DNA from: Thunnus maccoyii
Taxonomy: Eukaryota > Chordata > Actinopteri > Scombriformes > Scombridae
Direction: 5' to 3'
NCBI RefSeq assembly: GCF_910596095.1
Contig: NC_056554.1
Location: 5,890,001 to 5,954,000, forward strand
DNA length: 64,000 nt
A model generated the notes under the pieces. It was not told where the DNA came from. It saw nothing but the letters and a program-made list of their open reading frames with translations, and did not search any database. Positions 24,531 to 35,613 of this stretch are shown piece by piece (positions within the stretch are counted from its first letter, which is position 1; every line of letters begins with the position of its first letter). The translations under genes and the position numbers were made by a program.

Positions 24531-25489
24531 AAAGCCTCAAGGAGTGAAACCCTTGTTATTTGAAAGTGGAACGTCATGGGATGGGGGCATGATGAGAGTG
24601 GGGAGTTGGGGGTTTGTGTATGTGTGCCATCCTCCTCGGCACAACAAAGATGACTTGGAAATGTACCACAAATTCAAAACTGGTCAGCCACCATATGTCA
24701 TCCTGCTGTCTTGTCTTCTAAAACATCCAGTTTTCCAGATTTCTATTTTTTCCCGCTTGTTCTATATGAAAAATTAACCTTAACCCTCAACAAAAGGGCT
24801 GTTTTCCACTTGCACAATGTAGTGTGACATATATCCGTTTTACGAACTGCATGTCTGTTTACGTCCACTCAACCTGCTGTCAACTCTGCGCACTTGCCCA
24901 CTTGCTCATTGTTGCAAAGTACAACAATGAGCAAGTGGGAGTCATATATATTTGTATGCTTTATTGCAAATGATCAATTCAGATATTAAGCATACCACTA
25001 GAGACATGTAATGACCAAAGATGGTACAGAAACATAGTCTTCAACTGTGCTGCAGCACGGTGTCTTCAAGTGCTACATACATTCTGTCAGCAACAACAAA
25101 ACCGTTTCATTGTTTTGTGGCTGTTGCTTTAATTGTGAGTTACATGCTGGAAAAAATAGTGTACAACTGAAGACCAGTCTTCTTGTGGTTGAGACTTTAC
25201 TGTATGTTGATACAGACAGTGCTGTTTGTTACCACAGGTGAAGAATATAAATTCATGTTGCATGTTTTCACTTCTTGCTCTTGGACAGTAAGATCACTTT
25301 GTTTTCCTGTGAATGACTTTGAGATCTTACTAACCTTAACATGGACAAAGTGGATCTAGATGAACTGTTTTAGCTTCAGATGACTGACAATCTGCGCAAT
25401 GAAAGAAATGTGATGTACGTGCAATATAAAGAAAGAAGTAAACCAAGAATGGGAACTGAAAGAAAAACAGGACACTGTAATAAGTTTAC
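24528..25489. other. Intergenic G-H with flank block
   Basis: No gene seen. 25165-25240 repeats the single-V flank block (CAGTCTTCTTGTGGTTGAGACTTTAC...GTTTGTTACCACAG). 25370-25410 resembles intron sequence of gene G (TGACTGACAATCTGCGCAATGAAAGAAA). Confidence 0.5.
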
Positions 25490-25558
25490 CTTCAACATTT
25501 AAACTTATCACATTACAATATGGCTCTCCATCTATGTAAAATCCACACAGGTGTCAGG
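25490..25558 (-). pseudogene. Scrap of a single-V exon (3' end)
   Basis: Reads CGFYIDGEPYCNVISLNVE followed by a donor (GTAAAC), i.e. the last 20 or so codons of the V exon of this family. The rest of the exon is absent. It shows that at least one more unit once lay between G and H. Confidence 0.6.
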
Positions 25559-25629
25559 AAATTCAAACTTAGTTTCTGAATTCTATTCAACTACATTCCA
25601 CCATGTATAAAATTTGACAACATTCTTAC

Positions 25630-26117
25630 CTTGAATATTTAAAAATGTTGCACTGACAATAATGTCTGTTCATGTAAAATCCACAGAAATATAGCCCAGA
25701 GTCAGATAAATCCACTTGTTTGATCTTGAGAAAGAGGGGAGTGATGCTGGATGTCATATCCTCTTCTTGAAGTCCATCAGAGAAGGAAGCAGGCTCAATA
25801 GGACTGAACATAGAGGAGATGCAGCGGAGTGTGGTTCTGTTGACCAGTCTGAACCAGATTATCTGTGTGGCAGAAAAGTAGAGAGCACAACAGTGTGGCG
25901 TTTTCACCAAGCTGGACCTCCACAGTGTGAGACAGATGCTGACACAGAGATCCAGCCTGAAACAGACCACAGAGATATTAATCACTTGCAACAGGAAACT
26001 AAACAATGCCTTTAAATGAATTTGTTAATGATAAGCATTACAGTCAGTCCTGTGGAGTAATTCAATGCCAGTACTTACTGAGACTGCAGAGTAGTAGAGA
26101 TGTTATCAAGTTCCTCA
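25630..26117 (-). pseudogene. Single-V receptor pseudogene H
   Basis: The V exon (25630-25956) is 327 nt against 345 nt in G, I and K. It is recognisable (IIWFRLVNRT, CISSMFSPIEPASF, VDLSDSGLYFCGFY) but shifts frame near its 5' end and again toward its 3' end (the VSATYLKVQ part is out of frame). The leader exon (26079-26117, ...GAACTTGATAACATCTCTAC...) is cut at the start codon by the Ngaro-like element; host sequence equivalent to the gene G 5' flank resumes at 31087 (TTGTGCATATGATTGTATCACT). No membrane or tail exon follows downstream. Confidence 0.75.
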
Positions 26118-29100
26118 ATGAAGTTTATAGACTTATAAACAAAGTTCGGGAACCAAAGACCACGCCTTGTACGCAACCCATTTCCGCACCACAGGGTATT
26201 TAGACACACCATATCCGCTCCTCTCCCCTCTGTCTCAGCTTGCAAGCACCCTGTGACACACCAGCATAAACTTAAAACTCCTTACTCACATCATGGACCT
26301 CGAACTGCTCCTCAACGCTTCGGACGAGGACTCGTTCGAAGTCCCGGAGTCCCCCGGCGTCCGATCTTTCCGGCAGCCTCGCCTGCGCTCCTCGGTTTCC
26401 CTCATCCCGGCCTCTCGGCCCTCATCCTCCGTCGACGACGGTATCGTCGAGCCCTCGATCCCCAGCGGCTACAGGGGAAGGTCCCGTACTCGGCGTCCGA
26501 AGGAAGCTACTTATTCCCGACGCTCACTCCAGCCTCGCTCGAGATCCCGGAGCCCGCCCAAGAGGAGCAGCCACCGCGCGCAGCGCTCTCCTCGCCTCCG
26601 GTGTACGGACCGCTCCTCGGCCCCAAACATGTCCGAGTGGACCGTCGCTCGCTTAAAGCATTTCCTCAGCCAAAATAACATTCACTTCCATCGCACCGAC
26701 AACAAGGCAAGACTGTTTCAATTATACACAAACTCCCTGAAGGACAGCACTCTCTCCCGTCCATCTTCCCACGATCTTCCGGGTTCCCGACGTCGCGCGT
26801 GCGACGACGTCCGTGACGTCACGGCACGTCGCTCCGCCACACGCACACCTTCCTCCTCAGCAACCTCAGTCTCCCCAGTACAGTCCGCTTCTAACCCTAT
26901 GCAGGCTCTCTCTGCTCCACAGCCATTTCCTCCTCCTACTTTCTCTTCAGCCGCACTTACATCCCATGCATATACATTCCATCAACCCAGCATCCCTTCC
27001 TCCTCTCCGGCTCCTATCTCTGCTGCTCCTTCCCTCCCGGCCATCTCAGCTGCTCCTCCACCCGCACCAACCACGGCAGCCGCTCAGACAGCACAAACAA
27101 CAGCGGGCCCCAGCAGCTCCACGAGTTACACCCAACCTGTTCCTCCTCTTTCTTCTTTCCACCCTCCCTGTCTCCTCCCCTACCCCCCGGCTCCCCACGA
27201 CCCGCACTCTAGCATTACCCGTACTACAGCACCTGCACCTCCTTATCCTACAGCCTTACACACGGCCAGCCTCGGCCTTTTCCTGGCTCCCACATCTCCA
27301 TCCAGCAGCTACACCCTGGCCACCGCCCAGCCACCAGTGCGCCCCCTAGCATCCGCCCGGCCCTCCCCCGTGTCTCCCACCCTCAGGCAGCAGATCCTAA
27401 CCGGTAATTACATTGATCTCACTCAACTCATTCACCCTACATCAATTAATCCTCACATCCCCAGGGAACTGCTCACCTCATTCGGCCCCTCGGAACTTAA
27501 ACAGCCACTTCCTGCTCGCTCCAAGGACCTCACAGTCGCCGAGTTCGCTTTTGCGTTCTCATTGTATAGAGACATAATTTGTTCAGCCTTCCCCGACCGC
27601 AGGTCCGAGCTCGATGATTACTTGTCATTAATTCTTGACCTGGCCTTGCGTTTCGGCGGCAACGGTTTCTATACCTATCATATCCTCTTCGCCTCCCAAG
27701 CCGCCGGTCGCCTCCAACAGTTCAACCAGGGCACGTACTGGGGAACATTGGACCACGAGCTATACTGCCAAGTTTTCGCAGCTCGCGCTTCTCTGCACTG
27801 CGAAACGTGCGGCGCCCCTTCCCATCCCGCCGCAGCATGCACCCTCTCCGCCCCCCTGCCCCGCGCCTCGGTAACAGACAAGCGAAGCCCAGCCATGCCA
27901 CACTACTTGCCATCGGTGGCTCCCCCACCATCCATCACCCCCAAACCTGCCTTAGATCACCCGTCCATCCTCGGCCCCCTCCCCAAAGGCACGGACAGGA
28001 GAGGGAGACCTGTCCTCTACCAGGGAGGACGGATGATCTGCAATAACTTCAACGACCTCAGTTGCAGCTCCTTCAGCTGCAAATTCCTCCACACTTGTTC
28101 ATTCTGCGGGGGAGCCCACGCCAGAGCCGCATGCCCACACAACCCGACAAAGCAACAGCTGTGTAAGCATCTCAATACCCCCGTTAACATCAACGCCCTA
28201 GCCACCGCCCTACAAAACCATCCAGACACCCAGTTCGTCAACTTCCTCATTCAGGGCTTCACTTACGGTTTCCATCCGGGTCTGCAGGCCACGCCTGAGT
28301 CCACTCACATATGCAACAACTTGCAATCAGCCCTGTCTGAACCCACCACAGTTGACAGACTACTGCAAAAAGAAGTTGATGACGCCTTCATGATTGGCCC
28401 TTTCTCCAGCCCCCCTTTCCCGTCTTTCAGAGTCAGCCCAATCGGAGTGGCAACCAGGAAGTACTCTGGGAAAAAGAGGCTCATCATCAACCTCTCGTCC
28501 CCCCACGGTTCCACTGTTCCAAGCATTAACAGCCTGATTCCCAGCCTGGACTTTTCCACGCAATACGCCACTATAGACCACGCCATTTCCCTCATCCGAC
28601 TTGCGGGCCAGGGAGCATGGTTGTCCAAGGCGGACATCACAAGCGCTTTCAAAGTCCTCCCCATCCACCCCGACTACTGGCACCTCTTCGGGGTCTCCTG
28701 GAAGGGCGCATACTATTTTGCCGTGCGTCTAACCTTCGGCTGCAAGAGCAGCCCAAAAATTTTCGACTCATTGTCCGAAGCCCTCTGCTGGATTCTTTCC
28801 AACAATTATAAACTCCCATACGTCATCCACCTACTTGACGACTTCCTCACGGTCACGCCACCGTCTTCGCCCCCGTCATACGGTCTCACCACAATGATTT
28901 CCGCATTCACTGATCTCGGCGTTCCCCTGTCTCCAGAGAAAACAGAAGGCCCAAGCACATCCTTGGAATTCCTCGGCATCACCCTCAACTCCATTACACT
29001 CCAAGCATCTCTGCCTACTGAGAAACTCCACCGCATTTCTCTACTCATTCAAAACTTTCTCATGGCCAACACATGCACCAAACGTCAATTACTCTCTCTG

Positions 29101-31086
29101 CTGGGCCATTTCAACTACGCCACCCGCATCATCCCTCAGGGCCGATCTTTCTTGTCACACCTTCTCTCCATAGCCACCGCCGTCCCATCCATCCACGACC
29201 ACGTCACGCTAGACAGCGCGTGCAAGATGGAACTAAAAATGTGGCACCAGTTCCTCTCTTCCTGGAACGGCATATCCTTCTTTTACGACGTCCACGTTAC
29301 AGACGCCAATGACATCCAGCTATACACCGACGCCGCCCCTTCAGTCGGCTTCGGTGGTTACTACGGTGGCAGATGGTTCTCTGCCGAATGGCCACCCGAC
29401 TTCTCTTCCCTGGCCCCTTCCTCCACCATTTCAGAAATGTACCCGATTGTCATCGCTGCCATTCTTTGGGGGCATGAATGGTCCAAAAAGACCATCGCCA
29501 TCCACTCTGACAACAGCGCCGTCGTCGACATCCTCAACAAAGGCCGGTCACACAATCTGGACATCATGCAGTTCGTGCGCAAGCTCACATTGGTTTCAGC
29601 CCAGCACCAGTTCATCATCCGTGCACTCCACATTCCAGGCCACAAAAACGCAATCGCCGATTCACTCTCTCGTTTCATGTTTCAGAAATTCAGACAACTA
29701 GCTCCAGCCTCCAACCCTCTTCCAACTCCAGTCCCACCGTTTTCAGCCACAATCTACAACTGAACCCGCAACTGGAACAACTGGTCACCAATTCACGGGA
29801 CAACATCATCAACAGCATCACCCCTTGAACACTATCTCCATACTTCACCGGCTGGAATTCCTTTAAAACCTTTCACGTCTCCCAAGGACTCCCATTCCCT
29901 TCACCGGACATTCTTACCCTCTCCTGCTTCATTACATTCTCTCACACTCAACTCAAGATCAAGTCTTCCACCATACAGACCTACCTCAGCGGAATCAATT
30001 CCCGGATTCCCGGAGCACCATGCCCAGCCTCGTCCCACTCTCATACCTACATCCATCACGACCCGGATAACGTTAAGAAATCCCATTCTCGCCTCTCTGG
30101 TTGAAGTCTCTTTGGGGGCCTCGTACAGATGCCAGATCATCGAGACAGCACCCCCACCCTGAGTCTCAACCCCTGTTCCCACTTACCTCCCCGACGTCGA
30201 CGCATCTCCTCCTTTCATCTATCACTCTCCTATCCACTCCCTCCTTCCCCTCTTTCCCGCCTGCTCTTCTTTCTCCCCATCCCTCGACCCTCATCCCTTC
30301 GACCCCTACCCCCTCATCCCGCATCCCACGACCTCGACCCTCACCCCCGCATCCTCACACCCCCCGACCCTCTCCCTTCCCCCATCCATCCTTCCCTCTC
30401 CAACCATCCCTCTAACTATCCTTCCTCCTTTTCACCCTGCCTTCCATCACACTCCCAATAAACCATTAAATCCATATTCTAGAAGGAGTGGTCTTGGTTA
30501 GTGAAATGAAGTTTATAGACTTATAAACAAAGTTCGGGAACCAAAGACCACGCCTTGTACGCAACCCATTTCCGCACCACAGGGTATTTAGACACACCAT
30601 ATCCGCTCCTCTCCCCTCTGTCTCAGCTTGCAAGTCCCTCCCACCCGACCCCTCCGCTAACTTTCCTCTCTTCTCTGCTCAAACACAGGAACAGGGGGGC
30701 CTCGTACAGATGCCAGATCATCGAGACAGCACCCCCACCCTGAGTCTCAACCCCTGTTCCCACTTACCTCCCCGACGTCGACGCATCTCCTCCTTTCATC
30801 TATCACTCTCCTATCCACTCCCTCCTTCCCCTCTTTCCCGCCTGCTCTTCTTTCTCCCCATCCCTCGACCCTCATCCCTTCGACCCCTACCCCCTCATCC
30901 CGCATCCCACGACCTCGACCCTCACCCCCGCATCCTCACACCCCCCGACCCTCTCCCTTCCCCCATCCATCCTTCCCTCTCCAACCATCCCTCTAACTAT
31001 CCTTCCTCCTTTTCACCCTGCCTTCCATCACACTCCCAATAAACCATTAAATCCATATTCTAGAAGGAGTGGTCTTGGTTAGTGAA
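26118..31086 (+). mobile_element. Ngaro-like (DIRS order) retroelement with split direct repeats
   Basis: Family: tyrosine-recombinase retroelements. The ends show the Ngaro arrangement A1-body-B1-A2-B2: A1 26118-26246 equals A2 30506-30634 (129 bp), and B1 30114-30505 equals B2 30695-31086 (392 bp), with no length difference between partners, so the copy looks young. A 1156-codon open frame (26293-29763) holds a proline/serine-rich gag-like part with a SAP-like segment (WTVARLKHFL) and Cys/His clusters, a reverse transcriptase (LSKADITSAFK; LLDDFL) and an RNase H (LYTDAAPSVGFGG; IHSDNSAVVDIL). A recombinase region is seen only in trace, so the copy is not whole (at least one break). No target duplication is evident, as expected of recombinase-mediated insertion. 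Confidence 0.85.
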
Positions 31087-32822
31087 TTGTGCATATGATT
31101 GTATCACTACAACAGCACTTTGCACAACTAAGCCTCTGTAAGGTGGGTTTCATTGGTAAGAGGCAGGTGTTTTTTTGTGTTTTTTTTTCTTTTACATTTA
31201 TTTTGTTGTTTACACTGACTGACCACATAAATTCCCTCTGAAAAAAACCCAGTCTCAAGGAATCTTTTATGAAGTTTACAGCATCTCATGTTCCCACAAT
31301 TGTATATAGATCTACAAACCATAACAAGGCATGAATATTTCATGTTTAAAATTTAGTCATTTCAAATGTTTTCACCCAACTAAACTTTAACCTTCATGGA
31401 GTCGTACAGTCAGCTGAAGTAATTAGTCAGTTAATCAGTTGGTTGATCCACAGACAATTGGCAATGGCAAAAACTTCACTGGTATGTGATTTTGGATAAA
31501 TCCTTCATTTGCCAGTTTTTCAAGCAGAAATAAATAACATTCACTGGTTATATCTTCGCACACAGTATGTTAGGACTTGCTGCCTCTGTTATTGTAAATG
31601 AAAAATCACCATGAACAGAGCTCACCAAGGCTTTGGATAACCTTTGACATTATGTTGTGTAACTGTTTGTAATTATCAAGTGGCTTATTCTGCTGTGTGA
31701 GATTGGTGATTGATTGTATGACTTAAATGCCTCCTCTTTATTTAACCCATTATTTCACTTTAAACAGAGTTATAAAAATAATGATGGCCAAATTCTATTT
31801 AGTTGCTTCAGTTTCAGGGTCCTGGTATGGTTCAGTCAAATATAGCAGAGCCATCATTAAATATTATTAGTAACACCTGTGTTTTTCCTACTACAAGAAA
31901 AAATGTCTGCTGTGAAAAAAGCCTGTTGTGAGGTAAAATTATGACAACCTTAGCAGAGTGTGTGTGAGTTGTGTTGGACTGCTTTGGGCCAAACTCTGGC
32001 TGCTTTCAGTCTTATGTCTGAATGAGCTTTTCACTGTGTTCAAAGTGTCTGAGCAACATGTCTTTTTCAGTATGGATGTCCTTAAGTGTTTGAGTGAAAG
32101 GCTTCAAAAGAGCAGACATGTATACTCACCTAGCTGAGCTGATAAAGGGAACTTGTGGCAAGTGGAAGAACAGACCAAGAACAGGCATACATAAATCGAT
32201 TTTTGACATAAATCCTAACATATTTATGCAGACACGTCAGAGGTATAAACTGAACAGCTTTTGTACGCCTTGTACTGTGTAACTTTGCATTCCACTACGT
32301 GCTTCCAGGCTGCAAAAATTCAGTCTCAGTTTTGTGAATTGTGTGTTTCTGAAAACAACTGCATCCTTTCAAGATTTATTCTTGCAGATTTGTGGCTTAC
32401 TGCAGCAGGCCTCATGATTTTCACCTCAGTTGTGCTCAGACCACACTGTGCTGTGTCTTTCTGACAAAGTGGTTTGTCCTCCACTGCTGCAGACCTCCAT
32501 TTTCTGTAACTCTGATCTAGACAGTCATCAGTGTTCTTAATGGCTCCTCTTCCACAAAACACAATCATATCAGAGTGAGATCTAAGGCAGATAAAATAAG
32601 TAAGAAAGGGATTTTGGCTGGAAAGTAAGAATTAAAACACACTTTACACTGTAAAGGAGATTTACATGAATCAGCACAACTTGAGTGAATATAGAATCTT
32701 TATTAGAAAATTTAATTTATTGACATTGATGGTAACATCTGCCACCCACATAAAACCCCAACAAGACGGATTTAATAAAGCATCAGTTCCAGTCAGCGTT
32801 CAGTTTCAGTTGTTTGCTGAGT
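31087..32822. other. Intergenic H-I with flank blocks
   Basis: The first 60 bp are the split 5' flank of pseudogene H. About 32400-32545 is the recurrent downstream flank of single-V units (CCTCATGATTTTCACCTCA, CAGACCACACTGTGCTGT, CTAGACAGTCATCAGTG). A minus-strand AATAAA near 32700 fits the poly(A) signal of gene I. No other gene seen. Confidence 0.5.
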
Positions 32823-34015
32823 CTATCTGGTGGCAGCATAAATAACATTTGTCTCCATCTCTCTCTCTGATGCGGGCCTTCTCCTAGTTTTTGCTTTTGG
32901 ATGTAAACTCAGTGCTGCGTAGTTCAGGGCATCAGAGCCCAGATTCTGTAAATAAAAATATTTACAGTCACTCATCTCACATAGCTGAGTTTGTGAGAGA
33001 AAATAAAACCGTGATTTGATAAATGAACCAGACAGCATATAAAAATAGACTTCGATCACCTCACTGTGTTGTGGATTCTGTCCCTCAGTTTGAGCTAAAT
33101 AATGGAAAGAGTAAAACTGGTCAGTTAATAGTTTTTAATTAATTTATTGTTTAAATTAACACATTTAGGCAAACACAACATTTTGCATTTGTAAACTTCA
33201 TTAACTTAATTAAAACCAAATACAAGTACCTGTATGAAGTTTCCTTATTTTGACAACCAGACCAATGATGACTACAAGGAGGAAAACAGTCAGACCAACC
33301 AGGATCGCACTCATCAGCGTGCTTATTCCATCAAACACTTCTACAAGAGAGGTGATTTATATTAAACTTTTTGTACACTGTGTTACCTCTACTGGCTTGA
33401 CATCAGTTCTTATTTTGACAGCAACTGACAGGGCACATATCTGTTTATTTTCAGTTAAAAGAAAGAAAATAGCCTTACCTTGAACCTTTAAATATGTTGC
33501 ACTGACAATAACTGGGTTTCCATCTGTTTTAAATCCACAGAAATACAGTCCAGAGTCAGATAAATCCACTTGTTTGATCTTGAGAAAGAGGGCAGTGGTA
33601 TTGGATGTCATATTAAATTTGCAATTTTGAAATCCATCACAAAATGAAACATTGGAATCAGGGCTGAACATTGAGGAGATGCAGCTGGTGTTGGATCTGT
33701 TGGCCAGTCTGAACCAGTGTATGTGAATGGGAGCACTGGAAAAGTTGGAGCACAGCAGTGTGACGTCTTCACCAGGCTGGACCTCCACAGTGTAAAACTC
33801 AGAAAGAGAGGCAGCGATACAACCTGAAACAAACATCAAGTCATTTATTCATAGGCTGGCTATTCAGCAGAACCAAACAACACATATTATGTTATTAATG
33901 AGTATTTTGTAAGTTTCAGTGCTGGTAGGTTACTGTATTGAAGTTAAATGTTATATTGAGTAAAAATCTGGTAGATGTACTTACAGAATAAAGTCGTTAC
34001 CAAGGTGAAGTTCAT
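32823..34015 (-). CDS. Single V-domain inhibitory receptor I (214 aa)
   Basis: Exons (minus): 33985-34015, 33479-33823, 33230-33340, 33060-33094, 32823-32945; 645 nt, in frame. Leader MNFTLVTTLF; V domain 11-125 (VTLLCSNF, IHWFRLANRS, CISSMF, SFCDGF, VDLSDSGLYFCGF) in a 345-nt exon; membrane exon 126-162 of 111 nt (LMSAILVGLTVFLLVVIIGLVV), uncharged; linker AQTEGQNPQHSE; tail 175-214 with canonical ITIM LNYAAL (Tyr183), basic stretch KTRRRPAS and terminal NVIYAATR (Tyr210). This is the best-preserved member of the family. It is predicted to be a type I surface receptor that inhibits through ITIM-bound phosphatases (inference). No J-like strand, hence not an NITR. Confidence 0.85.
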
Positions 34016-34975
34016 CTTTGTGCATATGGTAGGACTGCACCACTGCTATGTCTGTAACTGAACTGTGCTCCAGCAAGCGTGGTCTCAGCGTAAAGAGACA
34101 AAGTGTTCTTTTGATCTTCCGGGTGCTCAGACGGACAGCTTAGATACTTTAAAGAGTCTGGGTGCTGCAAGGAACTTTAAATAATCTTTAAATAAACTTT
34201 AAATAATCTAGGTAATGTAATGTAATCACTGGACTGTCCATAGAGGTTTAACCCTGCTGCATTATGTTAAGCCATAGACATGTAAGTGATTGTACATGAG
34301 GTGTCCCGACAGCAATAGTCTGCTAACTATACGATTTTCCACTATTGCATTTCCACTTACCACTGGGAAAAGGAAGCTGTGTACAGTATATTGTCATACA
34401 TTTCTTTTGAGTTTTTTGCAGTCCATATAACCCAAAGATAGCCCAGTTTCACCAGCAAGAGTTACATACCTGGTAACATACCATGAAGCAGACTATTGTG
34501 ACCTACAGTTTTATATACCTTGATCAAGAGTTGTGCTTTTTAGGTGTCCTTTTATACAATTTTAACATATTCCTGGCCACCAATGAGAAATTAGTTTCTG
34601 TGTTCATGTTAGGAGAAATTTACAATTCAGTTAATTCATGTAATTTGATCTGATGCTGAAACAAATCTGTAAACAATGCATCTAAACCATTATAATTCAA
34701 ATCTTAAACTCTCATCTAACAAGCAAAATATTTGTACCCTTTGTTAACCCGAATTTTAAAAATGATGCTTCATTGCGCTGTAGTTGCTTGAAAATTCAAA
34801 TTACTGCCAAATTTAACCGGTCATCCAAGAGCCAAGCATTATGACCTCAGACTACGCCTCAAAGGACAACTGATCTGGCAGATATTTGTCCTCATCCTAA
34901 AATTAGTTAAAATTGGGCTTAATCTGTCTTCCTGGCATCAATAAATATATTCTTGCTTTCTTTCTTTTTTTTAAA

Positions 34976-35613
34976 CTATAAACCCCATAAACTGTATATG
35001 TATATAAACTGTATATGAAGATGGACGTCATGATGGCTCCCCAAAAGTGAAGCCAAAATATCTCACCCCCTGATGGCTAGTTGCAGTATAGATTATAAAT
35101 CCTGCCCCCTCCATGTTAGTGGATGGGAAATGAGCCAAACTAAAAACTCGAAGTGCATGTCAAATACATTTTTCCCAAAGATGGTTTTTGTCATTTTAGG
35201 TAGTTCATATCATACTGTTTGTTCAACTGCTCATTTTTCAAGTTTGTGATATTTTATGATATAAAAAGGGGGTGTGACATCACAATTGACAGCTGTGATT
35301 GACAGGCGCTCTCGAAACTCCATCAGACACGCAGACGAGCCGAGTAACCACAGCAGTTTCTGAAGGAAGACGCTAATGTACGTTTTCATTCGTGATTCAC
35401 TACCAGCTGCAGCTGCTATTTACCAACTGGATTTGGTTTGTTTACCTCTCCATTGTGAACATCATCCCGCCCCCTGACCAGACTCTGGTTGCAAATGACA
35501 TCACACATGAAAGATGGCAGCTCTGGAAAAAGAGAAATGTTGGCTTCACTTTTGCATAACAACAGGAAGTGGAGATGTGTCATCCATCTTTATATACAGT
35601 CTATGGTTTACCC
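34976..35613. mobile_element. Non-autonomous DNA element (MITE-like) with long inverted ends
   Basis: The left end (AACTGTATATGAAGATGGACGTCAT...CCAAAAGTGAAGCCAAAATATCTC) is the inverted counterpart of the right end (GTTGGCTTCACTTTTGCATAAC...CATCCATCTTTATATACAGTCTATGG). The arms are about 70-80 bp with mismatches, the whole about 640 bp, and no coding frame is seen. The phrase ATAGACTGTATATAAAGATGG is one I associate with interspersed repeats of percomorph fish. Confidence 0.65.

Noticed and set aside
24338-24777. Frames rich in Pro/His/Thr
   Set aside because: Translated poly-C and CA microsatellite.
26253-29701. Several other frames overlapping the Ngaro-like long frame
   Set aside because: Shadows of the GC-rich reverse transcriptase frame; no recognisable motifs of their own.
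30101-31042. Repeated Pro/Ser-rich frames of about 110 codons
   Set aside because: They lie in the B repeats of the Ngaro-like element and reflect their C-rich composition, not a gene.
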